Source: Roseiarcus sp963742305
Lineage (GTDB): Bacteria > Pseudomonadota > Alphaproteobacteria > Rhizobiales > Beijerinckiaceae
Direction of reading: 5' to 3'
DNA length: 64,000 bases
NCBI GenBank assembly: GCA_963742305.1
Contig: CAVULN010000017.1
Location: 186,001 to 250,000 of the forward strand
Part shown: in pieces, positions 1-8,381 of the stretch
How positions within the stretch are numbered: the first letter of the stretch is position 1
Layout of the letters: every line of letters begins with the position of its first letter
Notes under the pieces: generated by a model
Told to the model about the DNA's origin: nothing
What the model saw: the letters and a program-made list of their open reading frames with translations, nothing else
The model's database searches: none
Program-made: the position numbers and the translations under genes

Positions 1-409
1 CCAGGCCCAATACATCTGAGCGGGTAGCGACGCGCGCTGCTTCTTCCGCCAATGCACTTTCAAATAATGTTCGCGCCTGCTGAAAGTGGTACACTCCCTC
101 AGGTTTGGAAAGCATCAGCCGCGCCGCTCCGGAGAGTTCGCCCAGCAGCGTTTTGGGAGTGGGGCTTGAAACGTGCGGCCGTTCTCCGTTCGCGACCTCA
201 ACCAGGCCCATTCGACTCAACGCGAAGAGCGCCTCGCGAATCGCCGGCCGACCGACTCCGAATTGCAACATCAAGTCGCGTTCCGATGGCAACGGCTCGC
301 CGGGCTTGAGTTGCTCACTGTGAATGAGCTCTTCGAGGCGGGCAACCACTTCCTCGTAGAGCTTGCGCCGACGAATTGGCGCGGGACTGCTCGCTGCTGT
401 TCTGCCCAC
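1..409 (-). CDS. GntR/FadR-family regulator, NanR-like (3' part cut by window start)
   Basis: Transcription factor with an N-terminal winged helix-turn-helix and the start of an FCD effector domain; the rest lies beyond position 1. Reading the minus strand from a GTG at 407-409 gives KLYEEVVARLEELI, then PLPSERDLM and VGRPAIREALFALSRMGLVE, the standard GntR DNA-binding core. The following NGERPHVSSP, LLGELSG and the FQQARTLFESALAEEAA segment closely resemble E. coli NanR. The GTG has an AGGA about 6 nt upstream; no ATG in this frame fits better. It is divergent from the operon starting at 678, so it probably controls that operon. E. coli NanR binds repeated GGTATA hexamers, and such hexamers occur at 531-545 and 2996-3010. 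No sialic-acid genes are present, so the effector is probably another sugar acid or lactone (inference). Confidence 0.85.
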   Translation of the reverse strand, partial: MGRTAASSPAPIRRRKLYEEVVARLEELIHSEQLKPGEPLPSERDLMLQFGVGRPAIREALFALSRMGLVEVANGERPHVSSPTPKTLLGELSGAARLMLSKPEGVYHFQQARTLFESALAEEAARVATRSDVLGL

Positions 410-514
410 GTGGGTTCCTGGGTTGTCGTTCCGCGGCCATAACGGATTCTTAGTTCCTTCCTCCGCTCGGGAGGCCAAAAAAGCGCTATTTTGCCTCTGG
501 ACGGTCCTCGTAGA

Positions 515-548
515 TTGTCAAAGGATCTATGGCGTGATAGGTATACCA
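515..548 (+). promoter_or_regulatory. Candidate promoter with NanR-like operator over the -10
   Basis: TTGTCA at 515-520, a 17-nt spacer and TAGGTA at 538-543 form a plausible sigma70 promoter reading towards the lactonase at 678. Overlapping the -10 are two GGTATA-like hexamers with 9-bp periodicity (531-536, imperfect; 540-545, exact). An 18-bp stretch here (531-548) matches 2996-3013 at 15 of 18 positions. Established: E. coli NanR binds GGTATA repeats. Inferred: the divergent NanR-like regulator acts here. Confidence 0.6.
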
Positions 549-677
549 CAATAACCAGATACGACAATCCCGAGATTGGAGATTGCCAACTGGAGAAGGC
601 AGCGCCCGCCGGATCCCCGCTCGGTCAAGTAGGCGCGGAAAATTTGCGGTAGAGGGAGGCGGACAAGGGAGGTCGGT

Positions 678-1603
678 ATGACCGCCGGAGCATTCCAGGC
701 TTTAACGAGCGTAGAACCGGAATTGATTGCCGAGGGTCTTGGTTTCCCCGAGGGCCCGGTCGCGATGCCTGACGGGTCATTTGTTTGCGTCGACAGTTAT
801 CGCGGCCAACTCACAAACCTGGGCGCCGACAGAATCGCTCGCCCTCTGGCCTGGACAGGTGGAGCGCCCAATTCCTGTGTAGTCGGCGACGACGGCGTTT
901 TCTACGTATGTCAGAACGGAGGAACCACTGGCCCTTGGCGCGCCGCGGAAATGATTGAGCCTTCGATTCAGGTCGTGGCGCCCGGCGGCAAAGCCGAAGC
1001 CCTGATTACAGAAGTCGACGGCATCAAACTCAACGGCCCAAACGACCTGTGCTTTGCCGGCGACGGCAGTCTTATCTTCTCGGATCCGGGCACCTATAGC
1101 CCTGCAAATCCGGATCCCAGCTTCATATACCGGATCCTGCCGGAAGGCGTCGCCCAGGTTTTGGTCGCATTTCCGAAACCCGTTTTCCCGAATGGGGTAG
1201 CCGTTGAGGCCGACGGATCCATCCTCTGGGACGAAAGCTACACTGGCCATATCGGTCGTCGCCGGCCCGACGGCTCAATCGAGGATCTAGGGCGGCCGGT
1301 TGCTGGACCTAGCATTCCCGATGGACTGAAGGTTGGGGCGGACGGCCGCATCTACGTGGCCGACTTCCTGCGGGAAAGGAATGCACGTGCTCGCGCCCAA
1401 TGGCAGTCTTTTGGACTTCATCTCATGCGGCGCAGCTCCGACCAATTGCGTGTTTGGCGGCGAGAACTTGTGGGTCACGGATGTTGGCCTGACGACATTG
1501 GGGACAGAAACCACATCCGAAGGGGCGGATTTGGCGCGTGCGCATCCCAGGGGGCGGCGCGCCAACGTACAGAGGACATATTGCCCGTCGTCCTCGCAGG
1601 TAG
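678..1603 (+). CDS. SMP-30/gluconolactonase/LRE-like lactonase (two frame breaks)
   Basis: Six-bladed beta-propeller lactonase-type enzyme; family members hydrolyse sugar lactones using a divalent metal. Visible family residues are GFPEGPV near residue 23 (metal-binding Glu), LNGPNDL near 115, FPNGVAV near 170 and IPDGLKV near 212. The first frame loses similarity near 1375. The next frame then supplies LAPNGSLLDFI, APTNCVFGG and LWVTDVG, and a second shift near 1495 supplies GRIWRV and YRGHIARR before TAG at 1601-1603. Both shifts correspond to one extra base. With them repaired the protein is about 308 residues, the usual family length. First gene downstream of the NanR-type promoter and followed by a 2-hydroxyacid dehydrogenase. 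Either it is inactivated or the breaks are sequencing errors. Confidence 0.8.
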
Positions 1604-1710
1604 CCCGCGTCCGTAGGATAGTTGCGTCAGAGGGGTTCAGCGGCTGAGTCGCGACATGGCGTCGAGGTCGACTGCAGTCACAAGCCAGTTCGCTTTGGAA
1701 GTAAGTAGAC

Positions 1711-2922
1711 ATGAACCTAGACAGAGTTATTAACCTCGCTGACGTTCGCCGTCTCGCTAAGCGAAGGCTCCCACGCATGGCCTTCGATTTCATCGAAGGC
1801 GGTTGCGATGATGAGATCGGCCTGAGAAAGAACGAGGCCGCTTTCGAGACATATGAGGTGTTGCCTCGGTATCTCGTCGACGTTTCAAAGTTCGAGCTTG
1901 CGACAACGCTAGCAGGTCAAAAGTTCGCGTTGCCTCTTGGTATCGCGCCGACGGGCGCTGCCGGAATCTTTCGCCATGATGGCGATCGTGAACTCGCCCG
2001 CGCGGCCGCGGCAGCAAATGTGCCATTCGTTTTGTCGGCCAACAGCAATGGATCGCTCGAGGAGGCCGCAGCCGTCGCACCGGAGCACACCTGGTTCCAA
2101 CTCTACGGTTTGAAGGACTGGTCCGTGACTGCCGACAAGGTGCGACGCGCGGCGGACGCGGGGATAAAGGCGCTCGTGTTATCCGTAGACGTCCCAGTCT
2201 CGGCCAACCGCGAGCGCAATCGTCGCAACGGGTTCTCCCTATCGTTGCGCGTGACGCCCCTAATGGCGCTGCAGGCGCTCACGCATCCTGGCTGGACATT
2301 GGAATACTTCCGCAACGGCGGTCTGCCGCCCTTGAAGAACTACAGCCCGTACGCGCCGCCAGGCGCTGACGCGATCACGATCAACAATGTTTTCGCCAAG
2401 TTGTTTCCAGCGCCGTCTCTTACTTGGTCGCTGCTCGATGACGTGCGACGCATCTGGCCTCGCAAGCTCTTCGTCAAGGGTCTGGTGCATCCGGAAGACG
2501 CGGTGCGAGCCGTGTCTGCGGGCGCCGACGGGATCATGGTCTCGAATCACGGCGCCCGCCAGTTGGACAGAGCGCCGGCGCCTATCGATGCCTTGCCCGC
2601 GATACGGGCTGCCGTCGGAAATCGTGCGGAGATCACCCTCGACGGCGGCGTCCGACGCGGCTCTGATATTGTCACCGCCCTTTGCCTCGGGGCAGATGCG
2701 GTCTTCATCGGTCGACCAGCGCTTTACGGCGCTGTGGTGGGCGGGTCCGCCGGAGTTCGGAAAGTTCTTGATATCCTTGCTTCTGAGCTCCAGATGGTGC
2801 TTGGGCAAATGGGCTGTCCGCGCACGACCGATCTTGGCCCGCACTTCATTCTGAGGCCGGGTCACAATGTTCCGGTTGCGGAGAGCGCTAAGACTGGAAC
2901 AACCTCACCAGCCAATTCGTGA
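1711..2922 (+). CDS. FMN-dependent alpha-hydroxy-acid dehydrogenase/oxidase
   Basis: TIM-barrel flavoenzyme of the glycolate oxidase / L-lactate dehydrogenase (LldD) / mandelate dehydrogenase family, oxidising an L-2-hydroxy acid to the 2-oxo acid. The 403 residues contain the family signature SNHGARQLD with the catalytic base His280 and substrate-binding Arg283, FVKG with Lys256, QLY with Tyr132, and the phosphate-binding LDGGVRRGSD followed by ADAVFIGRP. The usual N-terminal tyrosine region reads FDFIEGG, with Phe where many members have Tyr. Length is normal and the frame is intact. It lies about 110 bp after the lactonase and probably shares its transcript, suggesting lactone opening followed by oxidation of a hydroxy acid. 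The exact substrate cannot be told. Confidence 0.9.
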   Translation: MNLDRVINLADVRRLAKRRLPRMAFDFIEGGCDDEIGLRKNEAAFETYEVLPRYLVDVSKFELATTLAGQKFALPLGIAPTGAAGIFRHDGDRELARAAAAANVPFVLSANSNGSLEEAAAVAPEHTWFQLYGLKDWSVTADKVRRAADAGIKALVLSVDVPVSANRERNRRNGFSLSLRVTPLMALQALTHPGWTLEYFRNGGLPPLKNYSPYAPPGADAITINNVFAKLFPAPSLTWSLLDDVRRIWPRKLFVKGLVHPEDAVRAVSAGADGIMVSNHGARQLDRAPAPIDALPAIRAAVGNRAEITLDGGVRRGSDIVTALCLGADAVFIGRPALYGAVVGGSAGVRKVLDILASELQMVLGQMGCPRTTDLGPHFILRPGHNVPVAESAKTGTTSPANS

Positions 2923-2979
2923 GGCCGCCCACCCCACGCCGCCCAGCCCCACAAAGACTCTCAGCAAGCCTAAACCGAC

Positions 2980-3013
2980 TTGTATAGATGCTGTTGGTAT
3001 GATAGGTACACCA
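2980..3013 (+). promoter_or_regulatory. Second promoter with the same NanR-like operator
   Basis: TTGTAT at 2980-2985, a 17-nt spacer and TAGGTA at 3003-3008 repeat the layout seen at 515-548. Hexamers GGTATG (2996-3001) and GGTACA (3005-3010) are again 9 bp apart. The motif 2996-3013 matches 531-548 at 15 of 18 positions. It reads into the sugar ABC transporter, implying co-regulation of that transporter with the upstream lactonase operon. Confidence 0.6.
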
Positions 3014-3192
3014 AAAGAAATAGCGATGCGCTTTCTGATCTGCTGAGACAGATCAGACCGTATGCGGGGAGGGTTTTTGCGAAATGCTCGGCGTTCTACG
3101 ACGGGCGCGCGGCTCTCGCCCGGCGATCCCTCCCCGGACTCCTCTCTCGGCGCGTCGTTGGATGGCGAAAGTTTTCAGCTGGGTTCCCGGCC

Positions 3193-4707
3193 GTGGGTGA
3201 CGCGTCATTGCTGACGGTACGAGGCGTGACGAAACGGTTTGCCGGAACCCTCGCGCTCAATCGCCTCGACCTCGACATCTACGCCGGCGAAGTGCATGCG
3301 CTTCTGGGCGAGAACGGCGCCGGAAAATCGACCTTCATCAAGGTCCTTGCGGGCGTGCACCTGCCGGATGCGGGACAGATCGAACTAGAGGGAACCGCGC
3401 TGCACTTTGGGCGCGGCGTTCCCAACGGCGTGGCGTTCATTCATCAGGACCTCGCGCTGGTAGACACCATGTCTGTCATGGAAAACATCGGCCATGTCTC
3501 CGGTTTTCCGCGGCGCGCAGGACTGATCTCGTGGAGCGAACTCCGCCGCAAGTCCGAGCAAACCCTGCAAACCCTGGAAGCCGACATCGATCCCGCGATG
3601 TCGGTCGGGCGCTTGTCGCAGGCGCAAAAATCGATCGTGGCGATCGCCCGCGCCTTCGCAACGCCCCATGTGCGCCTTCTCGTCCTCGACGAGCCTACCG
3701 CGAGCCTGCCGGAGGAAGACGTCGCACGCGTCTTCCGGACACTGGAGCGCCTCAAACAGCAAGCGGTTGGGATGATCTTCGTCACCCACCGCTTGGACGA
3801 AGTGTTCCGGATCGCGGATCGCGTAAGCGTGATGCGCGACGGAAAGCGCGTCTTCACCACGACGACCCGGGATGCGGATCGCGAAAGCCTTGTGAAGGCG
3901 ATCGTCGGTCGGCCGCCGGACGAGATGTTCGCGCACAATGCGACGCCTGCGCCGGGACGGGTGGTCGCCGAATATGAAGCTGTCGTCGCAGGCGCCGCCG
4001 GGCCGTGCACATTCTCGGCGCGCGCCGGCGAAACGGTGGCGCTGGTCGGCCTGGAAGGCGCCGGGCAATCCGATATTGGCCGGGTTCTCGTCGGCGACGT
4101 GCCTCTCGAAAGCGGAACCATTCGCCTCGACGGGGCCCTTTACGATCGTCCGAGCGCGCGGCGGGCGGTGGACCTCGGCGTGGGCTTCATATCGGCAAAG
4201 CGCGTCGAGGAAAGCCTGGCCGTCAATCAGTCGGTGCGCGAGAACCTGTTCGTCAATCCGACAATCCCCAACCGAGAGTCGCGCGGCTGGATCAATCCTG
4301 CCGAGGAGCGGCGGGACGCCAGCGGGCTGATGATGCGCTTCAATGTACGAGCCCCCGATTCGGAAGCGACGATGGCGGCGCTGAGCGGCGGGAACCAGCA
4401 GAAAGTCGTGCTCGCGCGATGGCTTGGCGCCAATCGAAAGCTGCTTGTGCTCGAAGAGCCGACCGCAGGCGTTGACGTCGGCGCGAAAGCGGAAATCTAT
4501 CGGCTGTTGCTCGAGTTGCAGCAACGCGGGTCAGCGGTGTTGATGGTCTCCTCGGATTTCGAGGAAGTCTGCGGCGTCGCCAGCCGCGCCCTCATCTTCT
4601 ATCGCGGCCGCATCATCGCCGAGTTGGAGGGCGCGAAGCTGACGATCGCAGGACTGATCCGCGCCGCTTTGGGCGACACCATGCAAGCGAGCGTGCAAAA
4701 TGGCTAG
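3193..4707 (+). CDS. Sugar ABC transporter ATPase, RbsA-like (cassette A)
   Basis: Cytoplasmic ATPase of a CUT2-type sugar importer, with two ABC domains in one chain. Domain 1 has Walker A GENGAGKST, signature-like LSQAQKS and Walker B LLVLDEPTASLP. Domain 2 has the degenerate P-loop VGLEGAGQSD typical of RbsA, signature LSGGNQQKV and LVLEEPTAGVDVG. The GTG at 3193 is chosen because it gives 504 residues, the usual size. The frame is open back to 2980, but that extension is unrelated to the family and overlaps the promoter motif. Its stop overlaps the permease start by 8 nt, so translation is coupled. Its partners are the permease and binding protein that follow; a paralogous ATPase is at 11582-13090. 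Confidence 0.92.
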   Translation: MGDASLLTVRGVTKRFAGTLALNRLDLDIYAGEVHALLGENGAGKSTFIKVLAGVHLPDAGQIELEGTALHFGRGVPNGVAFIHQDLALVDTMSVMENIGHVSGFPRRAGLISWSELRRKSEQTLQTLEADIDPAMSVGRLSQAQKSIVAIARAFATPHVRLLVLDEPTASLPEEDVARVFRTLERLKQQAVGMIFVTHRLDEVFRIADRVSVMRDGKRVFTTTTRDADRESLVKAIVGRPPDEMFAHNATPAPGRVVAEYEAVVAGAAGPCTFSARAGETVALVGLEGAGQSDIGRVLVGDVPLESGTIRLDGALYDRPSARRAVDLGVGFISAKRVEESLAVNQSVRENLFVNPTIPNRESRGWINPAEERRDASGLMMRFNVRAPDSEATMAALSGGNQQKVVLARWLGANRKLLVLEEPTAGVDVGAKAEIYRLLLELQQRGSAVLMVSSDFEEVCGVASRALIFYRGRIIAELEGAKLTIAGLIRAALGDTMQASVQNG

Positions 4708-5770
4708 CCAGCACGCAGACGCCGCCTCCCCGCGCGTGAGTTCGGCGCGCCCCTGGAACCTCTCCAGGCTGGTGACCTCCTACAGCCTGCTCATTCTGAT
4801 CGTTCTCCTCACCGTCTTTTTCTCATTGCTGCTGCCGAGAACGTTCCCGACGGCGTTCAACATTCGCTCCATTCTCGGGACACAGTCCGTGATCGCGCTT
4901 CTGGCTCTGGCGGTGATGACGCCGCTCGCGGCGGGGCAATATGATCTCTCGGTCGGTTTCGTGCTCGGCATCACCGAAATGTTCGTGATCGGGCTCCAGA
5001 CGAACAGCCATCTGGGGTGGCCCCTCGCCGTTCTTCTCGCCATCGCGCTTGGCGGCGCAATCGGGCTCATCAATGGACTCCTGGTCACACGCGCCAAGAT
5101 CGATTCCTTCATCGCGACGCTGGCCTCCGGGACCTTCGCGTTTGGAATCACCAACTGGTACAGCAATGGCCAGCAGATCGCCGGCGTCGTGCCGGATACG
5201 TTTGCGAATATCGCAAATTTTTCGGTCGGCGGTTACGTGCCCTTGCCGGCCATCATCGTGCTCGTCGTCTCGACGATCATGTACATTATCCTGGAATATC
5301 TCCCGGTCGGGCGGCGGCTGTATGCGCTCGGCGCCAACCCACGCATGGCCGAACTGGTCGGAATTCACGCCCAGAAATATATCATCGGCAGCTTCATCGT
5401 CTCGGGCTTGTTGTCGGGCGTCGCCGGCGTGATCCTCGGCGCCCAGCTTCAGGCCGGGCAGCCGGACATCGGCTCGAGCTACATGCTGCCCGCCTTCGTC
5501 GGCGCTCTGCTGGGCGCAACGTCATTCACGCCAGGACGCGTAAACGTCCCGGGCACCATCGTTTCGGTGCTGCTGCTTGCCGTTGGCATAGCGGGACTCC
5601 AGCAGCTCGGCTCGCAGTTCTATGTCCAATACCTGTTCAACGGCGCCACGCTTGCGCTGGCGGTGGGCTTGGCCGGTTTTGCGTCGCGCCGCCGGGCCGC
5701 ACAGCTGCGGCAAGCAAGCACCGCCCACGCCAGAGCCCCGGGGGATTACACGGCTAGAGGCGACCGATGA
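4700..5770 (+). CDS. Sugar ABC transporter permease, RbsC-like (cassette A)
   Basis: Inner-membrane permease of the BPD_transp_2 family, 356 residues and about eight to ten hydrophobic segments. The first is near residues 28-48. The motif LAAGQYDLSVG near 75 and ALLGATSFTPGRVNVPGTI in the C-terminal half are the usual RbsC landmarks. A small charged C-terminal tail is cytoplasmic by analogy. It overlaps the ATPase gene and is followed within 40 bp by the binding protein. The permease at 10554-11556 is a clear paralogue: both have TFPTAFN, NQYDLSVG or GQYDLSVG, and PGRVNV. Confidence 0.92.
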   Translation: MASQHADAASPRVSSARPWNLSRLVTSYSLLILIVLLTVFFSLLLPRTFPTAFNIRSILGTQSVIALLALAVMTPLAAGQYDLSVGFVLGITEMFVIGLQTNSHLGWPLAVLLAIALGGAIGLINGLLVTRAKIDSFIATLASGTFAFGITNWYSNGQQIAGVVPDTFANIANFSVGGYVPLPAIIVLVVSTIMYIILEYLPVGRRLYALGANPRMAELVGIHAQKYIIGSFIVSGLLSGVAGVILGAQLQAGQPDIGSSYMLPAFVGALLGATSFTPGRVNVPGTIVSVLLLAVGIAGLQQLGSQFYVQYLFNGATLALAVGLAGFASRRRAAQLRQASTAHARAPGDYTARGDR

Positions 5771-5810
5771 GAGTCAGCCGCAATTCACAATGCAGAAGGG
5801 AGATGAAACA

Positions 5811-6920
5811 GTGCGTAGCCTCATGAACCGAACCCTGTCGACCGCGATGATCGCGGGTCTTTCTGTCATTGGCGCCAGCGCGGCTCGAGCGGAGGATCCG
5901 CTTGCCACCGCACAGGCCATCGTGGCCGCTGCGACGGGCCCCACCGATCAGTGGTATGGGCCGACCTCGAGCCCAAAGCCGCCCGCAAATCAGACCGTCG
6001 TCTGCGTTGAGTATCTCGCCCAGGACATCACATCGGCGACCTGGTGCAGAGGCGTCACGGAGGCCTCCGATAAGCTGGGTTGGAAGTCCAGCGTCATTGA
6101 CGGTCAGGGAACTGCGGACGGGATTCGTCGGGCGCTGCAACAGGCGATTGCGCTTCAGCCGAATGGCATCGTGCTTGCGAGCGTCGACGCGCAAAGCAAT
6201 GTCGGCCTGATGAAGGAAGCGAACGCCGCGGGAATCAAGATTGTCGGCATTCACAGTGTGGCCAATCCTGGACCGGCGCCGGAGGTGGGTCTGTTCACCA
6301 ACGTGACCTGCGAGCCCAAAAAGCAGGGGGCGCTTGGCGCCAGCTTGGCTATCGCCGACGCCAAGGGCGCTGCGCAGCTGGTCGCTGTCACCGACACCCA
6401 ATATGCGATCGCTCGCGCCAAGGCGGACGCCGCGCAGGCGACCATCAAGGATTGCCCGACGTGCAAGATGCTCGCGTACGTCAGCACGCCGGTCGGGAGC
6501 GCCAATCAGAACATGCCGGGATACTTCACCTCCTGGATACAGAAGTACCCCGACCCCTTCTACGTTTACACGGTGACCGATGCCGGTTTCTTCGACCCGG
6601 GCGTGCCGGCGTTGCGCACCGGAGGCGTTCCGGCAAGCGGGCGGATCGCGCTGATCGGCTCAGACGGCAGCCCCGCCGCTTACCAGCGTATTCGCACAGG
6701 CACGTATGAGATCGGGACGATTCCGGAGCCCGCGGCGATGCAGGGCTGGCAGGCGATCGACGAACTGAACCGGGCCCTCAACAATGCGCCCCCAAGCGGC
6801 TTCCAGCAGCCGCTGCACATCATCACAAAGAACAACGTTGACCGCGACATCAACGCTGACGGCATCTATGAGCCGAAGGTCGACTACCGCGCCGCCTACG
6901 CGAAAATCTGGGGCCGCTGA
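5811..6920 (+). CDS. Periplasmic sugar-type binding protein (cassette A)
   Basis: Exported substrate-binding protein of the type I periplasmic binding-protein fold (COG1879-like), 369 residues. GTG at 5811 is preferred because AAGGGAG lies 8 nt upstream. It yields an n-region with Arg, a hydrophobic core (MIAGLSVIGA) and an ASAARAED cleavage region. The mature start has VAAATGPTDQW and GPTSSP, a block shared with the second binding protein at 9368-10489. So is a CPTC cysteine pair near 6453-6464, unusual in this family and perhaps a disulfide in the periplasm. It ends with a short hairpin-bearing spacer before the NHL gene. The ligand is unknown; context suggests a sugar acid or lactone. Confidence 0.88.
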   Translation: MRSLMNRTLSTAMIAGLSVIGASAARAEDPLATAQAIVAAATGPTDQWYGPTSSPKPPANQTVVCVEYLAQDITSATWCRGVTEASDKLGWKSSVIDGQGTADGIRRALQQAIALQPNGIVLASVDAQSNVGLMKEANAAGIKIVGIHSVANPGPAPEVGLFTNVTCEPKKQGALGASLAIADAKGAAQLVAVTDTQYAIARAKADAAQATIKDCPTCKMLAYVSTPVGSANQNMPGYFTSWIQKYPDPFYVYTVTDAGFFDPGVPALRTGGVPASGRIALIGSDGSPAAYQRIRTGTYEIGTIPEPAAMQGWQAIDELNRALNNAPPSGFQQPLHIITKNNVDRDINADGIYEPKVDYRAAYAKIWGR

Positions 6921-6952
6921 CCTGCCGCGTCCTTAGCCCGACATTCTCCAAG

Positions 6953-6989
6953 CAGGCGCTGGCGGCGATGGGTACAGCGCCGGCGCCTG
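6953..6989 (+). other. Intercistronic hairpin after binding protein A
   Basis: CAGGCGC..GGCG at 6953-6964 pairs imperfectly with CGCC..GCGCCTG ending at 6989. There is no T-run, so it looks more like a 3'-end stabilising or attenuating hairpin than a full terminator. Such hairpins after a binding-protein gene often protect the message. Confidence 0.4.
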
Positions 6990-7001
6990 GAAGCCCATTC
7001 G

Positions 7002-8015
7002 ATGAGAGCGAACATGCCGGAGATTCTCGGCGAAGGTTGCTTCCTATATAGCGTCGACACCGAGTGGGGAACGCTCCCTGACGGGTGGTCTTTAGGCGAT
7101 GTCGCGGCTGTCGGCGTCGACGCAAAGGACGACGTCTACATCTTCAATCGCGGCGACCATCCCATGATCGTATTCGACCGGGAGGGAAACCTTCTTCGCT
7201 CTTGGGGCGAAGGCCTCTTCAAGAATCCCCACGGGATTCACATCGGGCGCGACGGCTTCATCTATTGCACCGATGATGGCGACCACACCGTGCGAAAGTG
7301 CACGACCGACGGTCGGATCGTCCTGACCCTCGGAGTTCCGGGCCGTTCCGCCCCAGCGATGAGCGGACTGCCGTTCTGCCGTTGCACCCACACTGCTTTG
7401 TCGCCGGACGGCGACATCTACGTTTCCGACGGCTACGGGAACGCGCGAGTTCACAAATATGCACCCGATGGCCGGCATCTGTTTTCCTGGGGAGAATCCG
7501 GCACGGACCCGGGCTGCTTCAACCTCGTGCATAATATCTGCTGCGACTGTGACGGGCTAGTCTTCGTCGCGGACCGCGAGAACCACCGCATCCAACTCTT
7601 CAACGAGAAGGGCGGTTATGAGGGACAGTGGAATAACCTGCACCGTCCATGCGCGCTCTACATGGACGCAAAGCCGGACGCCCTCTGCTTCGTGGGAGAA
7701 TTGGGTCCGTTCATGGGGCTCAACCGCGACCATCCCAGACTAGGACCTCGAATCAGCATTTTGTCTCATACCGGCGCGCTTTTGGCCCGGGTTGGAGACA
7801 ACGGGCTGGGATTCGGGCCGATGAATTTCCTCGCGCCTCACGGGCTTGCTGCCGACTCCCGTGGCGATCTCTACGTGGGCGAAGTTGCAAACACGGCTTG
7901 GCCCCTGATCTATCCCGGCAGCCCTCGCCCGGCTGGGCTGCGCGTGCTTCGCAAGCTGGTGCGCTCCCTGGAGAGTGAACGTACGAGCGCCGTCATCGAG
8001 GGAAGGAATTCGTGA
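7002..8015 (+). CDS. NHL-repeat six-bladed beta-propeller protein (PAL-like)
   Basis: A 337-residue protein built of NHL blades resembling the peptidyl-alpha-hydroxyglycine alpha-amidating lyase group. Visible blade motifs are PHGIHIGRDGFIYCTDDGDH near residue 80, ALSPDGDIYVSDGYGNARVHK near 130, GLVFVADRENHRIQLF near 185 and APHGLAADSRGDLYVGEVA near 275. No signal peptide is seen. ATG 7002 has GGAAG about 8 nt upstream; an in-frame ATG at 7014 is possible. Its last bases overlap the next start (GTGA at 8012). Many bacterial members have no proven activity. In this island it could be a further lactonase-like or substrate-sensing propeller (inference). Confidence 0.8.
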   Translation: MRANMPEILGEGCFLYSVDTEWGTLPDGWSLGDVAAVGVDAKDDVYIFNRGDHPMIVFDREGNLLRSWGEGLFKNPHGIHIGRDGFIYCTDDGDHTVRKCTTDGRIVLTLGVPGRSAPAMSGLPFCRCTHTALSPDGDIYVSDGYGNARVHKYAPDGRHLFSWGESGTDPGCFNLVHNICCDCDGLVFVADRENHRIQLFNEKGGYEGQWNNLHRPCALYMDAKPDALCFVGELGPFMGLNRDHPRLGPRISILSHTGALLARVGDNGLGFGPMNFLAPHGLAADSRGDLYVGEVANTAWPLIYPGSPRPAGLRVLRKLVRSLESERTSAVIEGRNS

Positions 8016-8381
8016 CCTCACGGGCGATTCTTGCCGAGGTCGTGGTGAGACAGGAGGATATCGGACGCGCTCGTGAGTTCATTCTCGAGAACGCCTCCGC
8101 GACTCTCGAAAATGAGCTCGCATGTCTGAGAGTTCGACGTTCTCGGAGAGGCCCCAGAACCGTGCCGTTTCACCCTTTACGAGGTCTATCGGGACGCCGC
8201 AGGCTTCGATGTCCATCTGCAAAGCTCTCATTTCGAGAGTTTCAGCAAGGCCACGCGCGATCTCTTCGTTTTCCGATCTGTCCGGCAATTCGACGTTAAG
8301 AATGACACGGCGGCGCCCTATGGAGCCGCCTCCTCGAACATCCACCGGGGGAGGCATGACAAACACGATATGGGCGGCTGA
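8012..8381 (+). CDS. Antibiotic biosynthesis monooxygenase-like (YgiN/ABM) protein (one frame break)
   Basis: Small dimeric alpha/beta-barrel protein. The first frame from GTG 8012 gives AEVVVRQEDIGRAREFILENASATLENE, then similarity moves near 8125 into the next frame with EFDVLGEAPEPCRFTLYEVY and SSHFESFSKATRDLF. This is the standard ABM ending with the CRFTLYEVYRD hallmark. The repaired length is about 122 residues, near the usual 95-110 with a short tail. The break again corresponds to one extra base. It overlaps the NHL gene by 4 nt and the next lactonase start by 26 nt, so it belongs to the operon. YgiN-type proteins act on quinols or are structural; no substrate can be named. Confidence 0.7.
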
